NCBI GenBank assembly: GCA_040385875.1
Contig: JAZKGO010000024.1
Span: 1 to 64,000, forward strand
From: JANMZR01 sp040385875
Lineage (GTDB): Bacteria; Bacteroidota; Bacteroidia; Cytophagales; Spirosomataceae
Direction: 5' to 3'
DNA: 64,000 bases
The notes under the pieces were generated by a model. The model was given only the letters and a program-made list of their open reading frames with translations. It had not been told where the DNA came from and did no database searches. Of this stretch, positions 16,249 through 25,630 are shown one piece after another. The translations under genes were made by a program, and so were the position numbers. How positions within the stretch are numbered: position 1 is the stretch's first letter; the number at the start of each line of letters is the position of its first letter.

Positions 16249-17583
16249 TCACTCCGAAGCTGCCCAATTAAATCGATCAGATGGGGCGAATTTCCATGGA
16301 GCTTGGTTGGTTTCGATGTTCGAAAACATGGCGTTCCAAGAAGCTGGAGCATCGCTTTCTTCCATAATTTGATAACGGCGCATTTGTAAAATAATATCCA
16401 TGGGTGATATCAAGATCGGGCATTCTTGTACGCAGGCGTTGCAGGTAGTGCAAGCTCGTAGCTCTTCCTCTGAAATATAATCTTTATAAAGGGATTTTCC
16501 ATCTTCGATAAAAAGTCCTTTATTTTGAGCCATATTTTTGCCCACTTCCTCTAATCGATCACGTGTATCCATCATGATTTTTCTTGGAGAAAGTGCTTTC
16601 CCAGTTTGATTAGCCGGACAAGCAGAAGTGCATCGACCACATTCGGTACAGCTGTAAGCATCCATGAGGTTTTTCCAAGTCAAATCCATTACATCTTTAG
16701 CCCCAAATCTTGAAGGCTCCCCAACCAATTGGGGAGGGGTTGGGGTTTCATCGACAATCCCCAACATAAGATTCACCTCTTTGGTTACTTCAGGCATATT
16801 ACTAATTCTACCTTTTGAGCCTAAATCAGCAAAATAAGTATTCGGAAAAGCTAAAAATATATGTAAATGTTTGCTATAAGTCACATAAATGGCAAAGGTA
16901 AAAATGCCTAAAATATGAAACCACCATGCCAATCGTTCCAAAGCAATTAATGTTTGAGTGCTAAAAATATCAAAAATTGGGACCAAAAACTGACTGATCA
17001 AAAATGGTCCAACTGGTTCATAATGAGGCACATTTCTACTTTGAAGAACAGTATCTGCGGCATTCATTTTTAATAATGCGGCCATCAAGACAATTTCAAA
17101 AATTAGAATGGTATTGGCATCTATGATGGGAAAACCATTCAATTCTCGATGCCGTATGGCTTGAAGCCTATTTACTTTGGTGATATTTCGTCTCACTAAA
17201 AACAAAATACAAACCACTAAAACACCAATTGCCAATGATTCAAAAAAGTTGATAAGAAAAGGGTAAAAAGCGCCTAAAAGTGGAGCGAATAATCGGTGAG
17301 TACCTAATAAACCATCTAAAATTATCTCCAATACTTCTATATTTATCAAAAGAAAGCCAGCATAAATTATAAAGTGGAGGAGGCCAACGATGGGTCTATC
17401 GAACATTTTTTTCTGTCCGAAAGCAATCCGAATCATGGTTTGAAGCCTTTTTGAGGGATTGTCAGTTCTTTTTAATGTCTTTCCCAAAAGAATAGTTTTT
17501 CTAATAATAGAAATTCTTTTGAATATAAAGTAAGCCGCTATAATTGAGGCAATTAGAAAAATAATTTGCTGTAATATTTGCAT
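16249..17583 (-). CDS. Membrane Fe-S oxidoreductase (HdrD/NarI-like N-terminus, 2x[4Fe-4S])
   Basis: This 444-residue protein has about six membrane helices in residues 1-230, resembling a cytochrome-b-type electron-transfer subunit. A ferredoxin module in the C-terminal third follows, with CTECGRCTSACPANQTG and CTTCNACVQECPILI (two CxxCxxCxxxCP clusters). It probably works with the CCG-domain protein at 13444-14235 as a quinone-linked reductase. The linker before RFGAKD carries a GC-rich palindromic repeat read as TPTPPQLVGEP, not expected in the family. Confidence 0.88.
   Translation of the reverse strand: MQILQQIIFLIASIIAAYFIFKRISIIRKTILLGKTLKRTDNPSKRLQTMIRIAFGQKKMFDRPIVGLLHFIIYAGFLLINIEVLEIILDGLLGTHRLFAPLLGAFYPFLINFFESLAIGVLVVCILFLVRRNITKVNRLQAIRHRELNGFPIIDANTILIFEIVLMAALLKMNAADTVLQSRNVPHYEPVGPFLISQFLVPIFDIFSTQTLIALERLAWWFHILGIFTFAIYVTYSKHLHIFLAFPNTYFADLGSKGRISNMPEVTKEVNLMLGIVDETPTPPQLVGEPSRFGAKDVMDLTWKNLMDAYSCTECGRCTSACPANQTGKALSPRKIMMDTRDRLEEVGKNMAQNKGLFIEDGKSLYKDYISEEELRACTTCNACVQECPILISPMDIILQMRRYQIMEESDAPASWNAMFSNIETNQAPWKFAPSDRFNWAASE
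16715..16746 (-). repeat. GC-rich palindromic repeat inside the Fe-S oxidoreductase gene
   Basis: The minus strand reads ACCCCAACCCCTCCCCAA, TTGG, then TTGGGGAGCC; CTCCCCAA and TTGGGGAG (16717-16724, 16729-16736) form an 8-bp stem with a 4-base loop. It is far richer in G+C than the gene around it. It resembles the 36-bp terminal repeats of the DUF559 insert in ileS (shared CCCCAACCCC core and GGGGAGC end). It keeps the frame open. Confidence 0.7.
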
Positions 17584-18128
17584 AGTTTTGAAAAATGAGT
17601 TTTCAAATTACTTTTTAAATTATATGCAAATATGGCGAAACAAAAAATGGTATGCAAGCATACTAATTGATAGTTTAAAAATCAGAAATAGAGGCAGATT
17701 ATTAATTGCAATTCTAGAAATGAACTTTCCAATTAGGCTTAAAAATTGACTTTTGACAATTCCTCGAAGATGATTTTTGCTTTTTATTGAAGTTAGATAG
17801 ATTAAAAAGGGGAAATTGTCGACAATTTTTTATATTAACTTGTCGTTTTGATATATATTCGGAAGTTTTTTAGTTACTTTGTATAAAAATTAAGTTTTTT
17901 CACTTTGATTTAGTTTTAAGAGGTCAAAATTTCCTTTTTTATTCAATCACTATTAAGTACTTCTAAATAGTTTAAAAGAAATTACTATTTCAGTAACAAA
18001 ATATATAAACTAACGACTCAATTTCGAGAAGTTTGATTTTTAAAGATAATTTAAATAGGTGGTTCTATTTGTTTATTGAAAAGCCCCGAGTCATTGACAC
18101 GGGGCTTTTTCTTTGTCATCCTAAATCA
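17584..18128. other. Long non-coding space; possible small RNA
   Basis: 545 bases without a plausible gene. The part nearest 17583 contains the promoter of the minus-strand Fe-S gene. From about 17865 the plus strand has TTACTTTG, close to the TAnnTTTG box, and the interval ends in a strong hairpin with a T run (18079-18110). A plus-strand transcript of about 220 bases would fit, but I recognise no RNA family in it. Confidence 0.35.
18079..18109. terminator. Bidirectional intrinsic terminator
   Basis: Stem AAAAGCCCCG/CGGGGCTTTT (10 bp, 11-base loop). It lies 20 bases beyond the thiL stop on the minus strand, and on the plus strand is followed by TCTTTG after a T5 run. It serves thiL and possibly a plus-strand transcript. 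Confidence 0.85.
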
Positions 18129-18730
18129 TTACTGATTCCAGCCTTGGGCAATTAATGGAACCAATTGTCCTGATTTCATCACCAAATTCACCTCATTTAG
18201 ATTTTCAGTAATAAAACCGATAGGATTTAAGTCTGTAATAGGTTTGATTTTTTCGAAATCAGATTGGGAAATAGTAAATAATAGTTCAAAGTCTTCCCCT
18301 CCGTTAAGCGCTGCCGTGATTGGGCTTATATTTAAAGAAGTAGCCGCTAAAAAAGACTTATCATCAATGGGTAATTTTTCTTCAAAAATGGTCGCTCCAA
18401 CATTTGATTGCTTACAAATATGTAATAGATCCGAGGCCAATCCATCTGAAATATCAATCATTGAAGTAGGCACTACTCCCAATTCAGCCAATTGATGTAC
18501 AATATCCATGCGAGCGGTGGGCTTTAGTTGTCTGCCCACTATATATTCAAAATCGTCAAGTTCGGGTTGNNNNNNNNNNNNNNNNNNNNNNNNNNNNNNN
18601 NNNNNNNNNNNNNNNNNNNNNNNNNNNNNNNNNNNNNNNNNNNNNNNNNNNNNNNNNNNNNNNNNNNNNTTTTAATAATTTCAATCAATCCAAATTCTCC
18701 TAAAGCGGCAATTTCTGTTCTTTTTTCCAT
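18129..18730 (-). CDS. thiL: Thiamine-monophosphate kinase (interrupted by scaffold gap)
   Basis: The N-terminus (MEKRTEIAALGEFGLIEII, 18730 to 18670) and the C-terminal part (from about 18569, QPELDDFEYIVGRQLKPTAR to the stop at 18129) are both ThiL. The late DISDGLASDLLHIC and ALNGGEDFELLFTI motifs are present. ThiL phosphorylates thiamine monophosphate to the diphosphate. The visible parts give about 20 and 147 residues, whereas ThiL is about 340, so roughly 170-180 residues (over 500 bases) are missing in the 100-N block. The frame difference across the N run is therefore an artefact, not a frameshift. Confidence 0.9.
18570..18669. other. Scaffold gap (100 N) within thiL
   Basis: Exactly 100 N. 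By comparison with ThiL length the real gap is over 500 bases. Confidence 0.99.
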
Positions 18731-18734
18731 AGTA

Positions 18735-18742
18735 CAAAGGTA
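18735..18742 (-). promoter_or_regulatory. -7 box of thiL, nearly abutting the start codon
   Basis: Minus-strand TACCTTTG (TAnnTTTG) ends only 4 bases before the ATG at 18730. A start of transcription at the usual distance would leave almost no leader. Confidence 0.45.
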
Positions 18743-18905
18743 GGTATTGTTTTGTTTTGGAAAATGAAAAAATTATAAATAATTGAATATCAAATAGATA
18801 GAATAATATTCATTCGATTTAAGTAGACAAAAATCTTACTAAAACTGGTATGAGGTCAATTGAATTAGAAAATAAGAGGTAGTTGCTTAATTAAATATTG
18901 AAAAC

Positions 18906-19373
18906 CTATGGAGTGGTAGTGAGAGTATATTCATTAATAGTATTGCCGGTTTTTACGCTTGTTCCAGACCTTGAAAGTACCACCTGGGCTGGGCTTTCTT
19001 GAAAGCTGAGAATCGAAAAAGTAACTGTGCCGCCCGAGCCAGTTGGGATGGGTGTCAAATTACTAAAAGTGAGGGTTTTGCTATCGGCCGAAAGGCTATA
19101 AGACCCACTAAAAGTGTTTCCATCAAAATCAGTAAAACTTACTGTCGAAGCTGATGTGAGGTCAATTCTTAATTTGGAATAGCCACTTACGATGTTGGAG
19201 GCAGCTCCTTTTGTATAAACGATTGAATTATCATGTTTGACTTGTTGTGCAAAAAAAACGGCCTTTAAAATCTCAGAAACTGGCTTTGCCTTATTGCTAC
19301 TTTTACAACCCGATAACTGTATCATAATACTCAATGCCACAATTACGAGGATAACTATTTTAAAATTCTTCAT
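18906..19373 (-). CDS. Putative lipoprotein, unknown function
   Basis: The 155-residue protein has a lipoprotein signal (residues 1-23, lipobox LSGC) and a Ser/Thr/Gly-rich mature part with alternating beta-strand patterns (LRIDLTSASTVSFTDFDGN, TFSGSYSLSADSKTLTFSN). It resembles small lipocalin-like beta-barrel lipoproteins of Bacteroidota, but I cannot name the family. Probably outer-membrane anchored. Confidence 0.7.
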   Translation of the reverse strand: MKNFKIVILVIVALSIMIQLSGCKSSNKAKPVSEILKAVFFAQQVKHDNSIVYTKGAASNIVSGYSKLRIDLTSASTVSFTDFDGNTFSGSYSLSADSKTLTFSNLTPIPTGSGGTVTFSILSFQESPAQVVLSRSGTSVKTGNTINEYTLTTTP

Positions 19374-19565
19374 TATTTATATTAAAAATTTTCCTTGCTA
19401 TTTAAATTTTATGATTCAAATATAGATTAAAGTCAAATAATATCTGAGATTTTACAAAAAAATGATTGATATTTAAGTGAAAAAAAAAATTATGAACTTT
19501 ACCTAAGACATTGATTCAATTTTATACTTTAACAGTAGCACTTGGTTCAATTTTAAAAAAAAAAG

Positions 19566-20414
19566 ATGTCAATTTTAATTGCAGAAAGTGGCTCTTCCAA
19601 AACAGATTGGAGGCTAATTGATAACGAAGGAAATATTTCTCAATTTAAAACTTTGGGTTTCAACCCTTATTATCAGGAGGAGGAGTCGATATTTTTAGAA
19701 GTAAGCGAAAATGTAATTCCTTATATTAAAATTGAAATCAATAAAATTTTTTACTATGGTACGGGTATTACAAACGCCGATAAGTCTAGAATTATTCAGA
19801 ATGTCTTTGAGAGGGCATTTTCCAATGCTACAATTGAAATAAATGACGATATGGTAGCTGCAGCTCGCTCGCTTTGTGGTAATGAAGCTGGCATTGCATG
19901 CATATTAGGTACAGGATCTAACTCCTGCTTTTATGACGGGCAAAAAATAGCCAATCAAATACCGCCTTTGGGCTTTTGGTTGGGAGATGAAGGAAGTGGG
20001 GGATATTTGGGTAAGGAATTGATTAAGAAATATATTCGTAAAGAATTATCGGATGAGATTCAACAAAAGTTTATAAAAAAATTTGGCAATCTGGAAAGAA
20101 CAGAAATATTAGATAGAGCCTACAAACAACCATTTCCCAATAGATATTTTGCGGGATTCTCGAAGTTTTTATTTGATAATAGAGCCGATCCAACAATTTA
20201 TCTCATTGTATTAGAGGCCTTTAGTCAATTTTTTGAAAAATCAGTGGTTAAATATCCTAATTATCAAAATTATAAGGTGCATTTTACGGGTTCAGTAGCT
20301 TTTTACTATTCGGATATTCTACGAAAAACTGCCACAAAATATGGGGTAACAATTGGAGTTATTCTCGAAAGCCCTATCGCTGGATTGGTACTTTATCATA
20401 AAATAGCTGAGTAA
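19566..20414 (+). CDS. BadF/BadG-type N-acetylglucosamine kinase
   Basis: The 282-residue protein has the ASKHA ATPase fold: phosphate-1 loop ESGSSKTDWRLID (residues about 6-18), ACILGTGSNSC (phosphate-2) and a GDEGSGGYLGKELI segment found in GlcNAc kinases. It phosphorylates amino sugars, feeding recovered cell-wall GlcNAc into metabolism. Stands alone; the next gene is convergent, ending 20 bases away. Confidence 0.9.
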   Translation: MSILIAESGSSKTDWRLIDNEGNISQFKTLGFNPYYQEEESIFLEVSENVIPYIKIEINKIFYYGTGITNADKSRIIQNVFERAFSNATIEINDDMVAAARSLCGNEAGIACILGTGSNSCFYDGQKIANQIPPLGFWLGDEGSGGYLGKELIKKYIRKELSDEIQQKFIKKFGNLERTEILDRAYKQPFPNRYFAGFSKFLFDNRADPTIYLIVLEAFSQFFEKSVVKYPNYQNYKVHFTGSVAFYYSDILRKTATKYGVTIGVILESPIAGLVLYHKIAE

Positions 20415-20433
20415 GGGAAAAGAATGAGGTCAT

Positions 20434-21162
20434 TTAAAGGGTAAAAATTACTTTTTCAATGGGGAGTCTCGTCCTCTCAGAATAGATGCCTTCGGGCTTG
20501 CCTTTACCACATGCTACTATCATGGTTATTTCATCGGTTTTACCCAATTTAAGTATTTTTTTCACTAAATTTTTGTCAAAACCTTCCATTGGACAAGTGT
20601 CATAGCCTTCAGCCGTCATGCTGAGCATGAAAGTTTGGGCTGCTAAGGCAACGGATTTATGACACATAATTCGCTGGTCGGCCTCATTGGTGAGTCTTAT
20701 AATCGGTTTTTTTAAGCCCATATAGCCAATGATTATTTTACGAAGTAGAGTATTGAATCCCCAAAAGTCATTTTTGTAAAAAAGGGGCATTAATTTAGTG
20801 TAATAGGCCAAAGCTCTTTTATCTTTTGTTGTCAGCTCCTTCCCTTCAAATTGTCGTTTCATATTTTCTAAATTCCATTGGGCATTGGCTTTCCAATTAC
20901 TTATTTTAGTCACAAACACAATGAGTTCATTGGCGGTTTTAGCCGCAGACTGGTGCATGCAAGCATGAACTAATTGCTCCTTTATGGCTTTGCTTTTCAC
21001 TCTGTAAAAAGCCCACAATTGCATATTACTACTGTTGGGTGCTAACACGGCTCGCTCCAAACTACGGCTCACAGCTGATTCATCGAATAAAAAGTCGTTG
21101 TCATAAATCCTTACTGACCGCCTCTTGTGAACAATTTGGTCGAATTCTTTCGCTAAATTCAT
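20434..21162 (-). CDS. Nitroreductase family protein
   Basis: This 242-residue FMN-dependent oxidoreductase begins with the family signature FDQIVHKRRSVRIYDND, then ERAVLAPNSSNMQLW (FMN-binding loop) and the late YDTCPMEGFD and PEGIYSERTRLP segments. Substrate unknown. Convergent with the kinase gene. Confidence 0.88.
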   Translation of the reverse strand: MNLAKEFDQIVHKRRSVRIYDNDFLFDESAVSRSLERAVLAPNSSNMQLWAFYRVKSKAIKEQLVHACMHQSAAKTANELIVFVTKISNWKANAQWNLENMKRQFEGKELTTKDKRALAYYTKLMPLFYKNDFWGFNTLLRKIIIGYMGLKKPIIRLTNEADQRIMCHKSVALAAQTFMLSMTAEGYDTCPMEGFDKNLVKKILKLGKTDEITMIVACGKGKPEGIYSERTRLPIEKVIFTL

Positions 21163-21373
21163 TTATTTTCTGTTTTTAATACCGGATATAATTTTTAAAA
21201 AGGGCTTGTTGGCTCGTAAAGGTTGGTAAATTTGCAAATAAAATTACCCAAATGGCTCGTAAAAAGCAGTATAATCATTAAAATTTAGAAATGTTATTTT
21301 ACGAAAATTGAAATTTAAACGTTTTGTAATTGATTCTTGACTGCAATCTAAAATAAATAGAAATAAAAAAGTA

Positions 21374-22105
21374 ATGAGATATTTAAATCGTTGGTTTATA
21401 AATAGTTATGTTTCTATTTTTTTATTGATAGTAGTAATTTCGTGCAATAAATCCGATCTAGTTGGCCCAGACCCCAAAGATTCGTACCAGTATTTTCCGA
21501 TTGAAGTAGGGGATTATAAACTCTTCCGAAAAGTAGTTTATTCTTATTCTGGTAAAAAAGAGCAGATTGATTCATTATTGGTGAAGGAAATAGTAACCTC
21601 TAAAACAGAGAATAAAAATGAAATTTATTATACAATTGAGCGCCAAGTAAAGGGCAAAAATGATCTTTTTTTTAAACCTGAGACTATTTTTCAAATTATT
21701 ACAAATCTCAAGCAGGTAATCAAGGCTGAAAAAAATGTGTATACTGTTTTATTGCACTATCCTGTTTATCTAACCTCAGAATGGAATGTTAACCAAATTA
21801 ATGGACAAGAACCAAAAATAGCCGAGATTGTTGAGAATGGAACTCTTCCGCCATCTCTAATTACCGATAAGGACATTATTAAAGTGCTGGGTGATAGTAC
21901 CAATAATGTGGTTAGTTATTTGGTAGACTGCCACATTTTTGCCAAAAATATAGGCCTAATTTATGAAGAGAAAACCGATCTTGAATATTGCCAAGAGAGT
22001 GAAATTGATAACCCCGACTCTATAACAAACTGTACAGGAAAGAAAATTATAGAGATAGGAAAAAGAGAATTCATTACTTTATTGGAGCACGGGAAAGTTA
22101 AATAA
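21374..22105 (+). CDS. Putative lipoprotein, unknown
   Basis: This 243-residue protein has an N-terminal signal ending in the lipobox VISC (Cys24), followed by YFPIEVGDYKLFRK, a pattern seen in several Bacteroidota surface lipoproteins, and a beta-rich remainder. No catalytic motif. Convergent with dedA, 12 bases away. Confidence 0.75.
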   Translation: MRYLNRWFINSYVSIFLLIVVISCNKSDLVGPDPKDSYQYFPIEVGDYKLFRKVVYSYSGKKEQIDSLLVKEIVTSKTENKNEIYYTIERQVKGKNDLFFKPETIFQIITNLKQVIKAEKNVYTVLLHYPVYLTSEWNVNQINGQEPKIAEIVENGTLPPSLITDKDIIKVLGDSTNNVVSYLVDCHIFAKNIGLIYEEKTDLEYCQESEIDNPDSITNCTGKKIIEIGKREFITLLEHGKVK

Positions 22106-22117
22106 AGCGTTTGACTT

Positions 22118-22747
22118 TTAATCAGCTAGTTCTTTTTTGGCATCAAAATAACTTTTAACCACTGTAAAAGTGGTAATAGCCAAAAAGAAAATAATGATAT
22201 AGTGTACATAATTAACTATCCAGGGGAACTTCTCCCCAAAATAATAGCCTGCAGTAACCAAAATACCGACCCAAAGGACCGCTCCAATCACATTAAACAT
22301 CAAATAGCTTGAGTATTTCATTTTGGAAATGCCCGCCAAAATAGGGGCGAAGGTACGAATGACTGGTAGGAATCGACTGATAATCAAGGTTCTGGCTCCA
22401 TATTTCTCAAAATATTTCTGAGTATTATCGATATACTTTTTTTTGAAAAAAACAGATTCCTTTTGGTTTTGTATTCGATTACCCGCAAACCTGCCTATCA
22501 GATAGCCCACCAAAGAGCCTAATATAGCAGCAATTGTAATCCAAATCAATAATTCAGAAAGGGATTCTTTTAATAGTCCAGTGCCTCCAAAAACCCCTGT
22601 TAAAAATAATAAATAATCGCCTGGTAAAAAAAAAGCAAAAAATAATCCATTTTCAGCAAATACAATTAATACAATAATGTAGAGGCCCGCTTTTATAATT
22701 TCTTCCGAACTGGTAATGGTGCTAAAAAAATCAAGTACTTGCTGCAT
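22118..22747 (-). CDS. DedA family (VTT domain) membrane protein
   Basis: The 209-residue protein has five or six membrane helices and the DedA core: ENGLFFAFFLPGDYLLFLTG, then YLIGRFAGNRI, and a KYGARTLIISRFLPVIRTFAPILAG-type segment (key residues F-x-R-F-x-P-x-x-R). DedA proteins are now linked to lipid scrambling or undecaprenyl-phosphate recycling. Its usual length is about 200. Confidence 0.93.
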   Translation of the reverse strand: MQQVLDFFSTITSSEEIIKAGLYIIVLIVFAENGLFFAFFLPGDYLLFLTGVFGGTGLLKESLSELLIWITIAAILGSLVGYLIGRFAGNRIQNQKESVFFKKKYIDNTQKYFEKYGARTLIISRFLPVIRTFAPILAGISKMKYSSYLMFNVIGAVLWVGILVTAGYYFGEKFPWIVNYVHYIIIFFLAITTFTVVKSYFDAKKELAD

Positions 22748-22892
22748 TTATCTTACTAAATTTTTGAATCGTAAATTTCAGGAAATATACCTATAAAACA
22801 AGCATTTTATTTTAAATAATGGTAATTTGAATTGATTTTGTTGAATCCTAAAAAGCCGTCCTATTTTTTATTTTAGAATCAAAAGTATTAAA

Positions 22893-23480
22893 ATGTTTCA
22901 ATTCAAGTATTTAGCTCAAATTAGCATTCTTTTTCTCTCAGTCATTGGGGCCATTTTTTTATGGGAAAAAGTAAAAGGCTTCAAAGATTTTTTTAAAACA
23001 GAATCAAAAGTTACACAAAATTTAGTACTTAATCAGGTGACAGCAATTGGTAAAATCGAATTGGTAAATTTTCAATTTAGGGATGTGGTTGAAAGTGAAT
23101 TGCAAAAAACAATTTTGCCTAATTCAAAAGCTTTGCTTATTATCAGTGGTCAGGTTATTGGCTGTATTGATTTAGCAAAAATTAAAGCCGAAAGCCTTGA
23201 TTTTGAAAATGATAGCTTGATAATTGAATTGCCAAATCCTGAAATTTGCTCCAATAAAATAGACCATAGCCAATCAAAAGTATACGATGTTTCGCTATTT
23301 TCATTATATGATCAAAGCCAATTAATTGACGAGGCCTACAAAAAAGCAGAATTACAAATAAGTGATTCGGCATTACAAATGGGTATAATTGAGCAAACTA
23401 AACAAAATGCAGACAAGATTTTGAAGCCGATGCTTGAGAAAATTTCAGGAAAAAAAGTGCGTTTTTTTTATAAAGAATAG
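22893..23480 (+). CDS. DUF4230 membrane-anchored protein
   Basis: The 195-residue protein has an N-terminal membrane anchor (residues about 7-24). Its DUF4230-like body includes LNQVTAIGKIELVNFQFRD, SKALLIISGQVIGCIDLAKI and a late helical region ending FYKE. The function of the family is unknown. The next gene is convergent and 1 base away. Confidence 0.78.
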   Translation: MFQFKYLAQISILFLSVIGAIFLWEKVKGFKDFFKTESKVTQNLVLNQVTAIGKIELVNFQFRDVVESELQKTILPNSKALLIISGQVIGCIDLAKIKAESLDFENDSLIIELPNPEICSNKIDHSQSKVYDVSLFSLYDQSQLIDEAYKKAELQISDSALQMGIIEQTKQNADKILKPMLEKISGKKVRFFYKE

Positions 23481-23481
23481 C

Positions 23482-24459
23482 CTAAGTACAGTCAATTACA
23501 CATTTGCCCATTACTTTTCTATCAGCAAGGTCTTGGAGTGAATCTTTCGCTTGAGCCAAGGGATAGATTTTATGAATATGCTGTTTTAATTTTCCTTCTT
23601 TTATAAATCCTAATATATCCATAAAATTTTGGAGACTATTGGCTGGTTCATTTTGAGCAAACATACCCCAGAACACCCCTATAATTGAAGCCCCTTTTAA
23701 AAGTGCCAAATTCAATGGAATTTTAGGAATTTCGCCAGCAGCAAAACCAACTACTAAATATCGTCCTTTCCATGCGAGCGAGCGAATGGAAGGCTCGGTA
23801 AACCTATCGCCCACTGCATCGTACACCACATCCACTCCTTTGCCTTGGGTAAGTTCTTTTATTTTGTCTTTGATATTTTCAATTTCGTAATTGATTACTT
23901 CATCGGCACCCAGTTGAGTACAAATGGTTAATTTTTCAGAGGTTGAGGCTGCCGCAATTACTTTGGCTCCCATTAGTTTGGCTAATTGTACTGCCGCTAA
24001 TCCTACTCCTCCAGCCGCTCCCAGTACTAATAGTGTTTCACCCGCTTTTAATTTCGCCCTATCTTTCAAAGCATGATAGGAGGTACCATAGGTATACATA
24101 GTGGAGGCCGCTGTTATAAAATCCATATCAGGCGGCATTGGGAATGTTTTGCTTGCCTCGCCCAAAACTTCTTCTGCAAAGCCTCCATGACCAGTTAGAG
24201 AAAATACTCGATAACCCACTTTGAGATGCTTCACGTTTTGGCCAATTGCAGTAACAATTCCAGCCACTTCACCACCAGGGGAAAATGGGAAAGCGGGTTT
24301 AAATTGGTACTTCCCTTGCACCATTAAGGTGTCAGGAAAATTCACCCCACAGGCTTTCACATCAATAAGTACTTGATTATCAGTAGGAATAGGGCTTTGA
24401 ATCTCCTCAAAAACTAATGATTCGATCTCACCAAACTGCTTACAAAGTATTGCTTTCAT
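23482..24459 (-). CDS. Quinone oxidoreductase-like NADPH dehydrogenase (zinc-independent MDR)
   Basis: This 325-residue protein shows the medium-chain dehydrogenase fold with GVNFPDTLMVQGKYQ, PGGEVAGIV and the NADPH-binding LVLGAAGGVGLAAVQLAK (residues about 142-159). The zinc-ligand cysteines of alcohol dehydrogenases are absent, so it is a Qor-type enoyl reductase or quinone reductase. It starts 28 bases after the VOC gene ends, probably in one operon with it. Confidence 0.92.
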   Translation of the reverse strand: MKAILCKQFGEIESLVFEEIQSPIPTDNQVLIDVKACGVNFPDTLMVQGKYQFKPAFPFSPGGEVAGIVTAIGQNVKHLKVGYRVFSLTGHGGFAEEVLGEASKTFPMPPDMDFITAASTMYTYGTSYHALKDRAKLKAGETLLVLGAAGGVGLAAVQLAKLMGAKVIAAASTSEKLTICTQLGADEVINYEIENIKDKIKELTQGKGVDVVYDAVGDRFTEPSIRSLAWKGRYLVVGFAAGEIPKIPLNLALLKGASIIGVFWGMFAQNEPANSLQNFMDILGFIKEGKLKQHIHKIYPLAQAKDSLQDLADRKVMGKCVIDCT

Positions 24460-24487
24460 TGAAAAGTTTTAATGTTCTTGGCTAACT

Positions 24488-25546
24488 CTATTTTACCCTA
24501 CTAAATCGCATAGCTTTTACAATGTAGTTGGGTAGTGCCTTTTCTGGATCTCTTTTTTTGAGATTCAAATACCAGCCAATTTTTTTGATAATGGGCACTT
24601 TATGAGTTTCAACATACTCAATCAAGGTGCCGTCTGGGTCTTCATTATACACAAATTGGCCAGCGGCTTCTCCCATATCAAAGCTATTTTTACTGTTTAC
24701 TGTTAAAGGATATCCAAATTTCTCGCATTCCTTTTCGTGAAAATCCATCCCATTGATATCAAAACATAAATGAATATAGCCTAGATCACCCCAGAAACGG
24801 TCTTCAAACATTTTAGTACCACTATTATCTAAGGACTGAACCAATTCTAATTCTGATGGACCAAAAAGATTGGTAAACCCACCTTGATAGGGTATGGAAT
24901 GTTTTAACAAAACTCTTCTAAATTTCTGATTTCCATTGTTGATCAGCGGTTCAAAATCTCCAAAACTATCCGTTTTGTCATAGATTACTTGGTCATAGCC
25001 CAAAATATTTTTATAAAAATCCATCGACTTATCCATATCCGAAACACCGATTACTGTACCCGCCACACCTCCTGTGAGGCTATTATTTTTGGTAAACCAG
25101 TAGTGATGTTCAATTATTTCGAAGATATTGTCATAAGGGTCTTTCAAATAAAAATGAGGGATTCCTGCCGGATCTTTTGTGATTTCAGAAAGAAGGTTTA
25201 GATTTTCACTTTTATAATAATTATAGGTTTCCTGAATATTCTTTGATTTCATTTTAATGCAAAAGATTCCCAAATCGCCCAATTTAATTGGATTTTTTGC
25301 ATTTTGTGGTACACGACTAGTATACTGCCAAATTTCAAATCCACCTCCACTTTGCATATTTAAGGCCAAATAAGCATTGCGCTTCTGTACAATGCCACCC
25401 GTGTAGCGTGTCATCAATTTGGCTTCGGCTTCATCTTGAAACACAAGTATATCCATTCCAAAGTATTTTTTATACCATTGAAAGGCCTCTTCGGCATTTA
25501 CTACACCGATTCCCACTTGTTGTATCCCCGATATTACTTTTTTCAT
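24488..25546 (-). CDS. Two-domain VOC (glyoxalase-like) protein
   Basis: The 352-residue protein has two VOC units: residues about 8-150 (QVGIGVVNAEEAFQWYKKYFG and late DPYDNIFEIIEHH) and 160-320 (VIGVSDMDKSMDFYKNILG and DPDGTLIEYVETH). His and Glu metal-ligand positions appear kept. VOC enzymes include dioxygenases, glyoxalases and epimerases; the substrate cannot be told. Neighbours are an enoyl-reductase-like gene and an ACAD10-like phosphotransferase, hinting at breakdown of an acyl or aromatic compound. Confidence 0.85.
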   Translation of the reverse strand: MKKVISGIQQVGIGVVNAEEAFQWYKKYFGMDILVFQDEAEAKLMTRYTGGIVQKRNAYLALNMQSGGGFEIWQYTSRVPQNAKNPIKLGDLGIFCIKMKSKNIQETYNYYKSENLNLLSEITKDPAGIPHFYLKDPYDNIFEIIEHHYWFTKNNSLTGGVAGTVIGVSDMDKSMDFYKNILGYDQVIYDKTDSFGDFEPLINNGNQKFRRVLLKHSIPYQGGFTNLFGPSELELVQSLDNSGTKMFEDRFWGDLGYIHLCFDINGMDFHEKECEKFGYPLTVNSKNSFDMGEAAGQFVYNEDPDGTLIEYVETHKVPIIKKIGWYLNLKKRDPEKALPNYIVKAMRFSRVK

Positions 25547-25630
25547 CTATTTAATTATTAATCTGTCAATCAGATAGTTGGCTTACTCTTAGATTATTTT
25601 TTTAGCCTTTTTAGTATTTTTAATTATATT

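Noticed and set aside
18129..18730. Frameshifted thiL pseudogene
   Set aside because: The two halves are only out of frame relative to an arbitrary 100-N filler; both match ThiL well.
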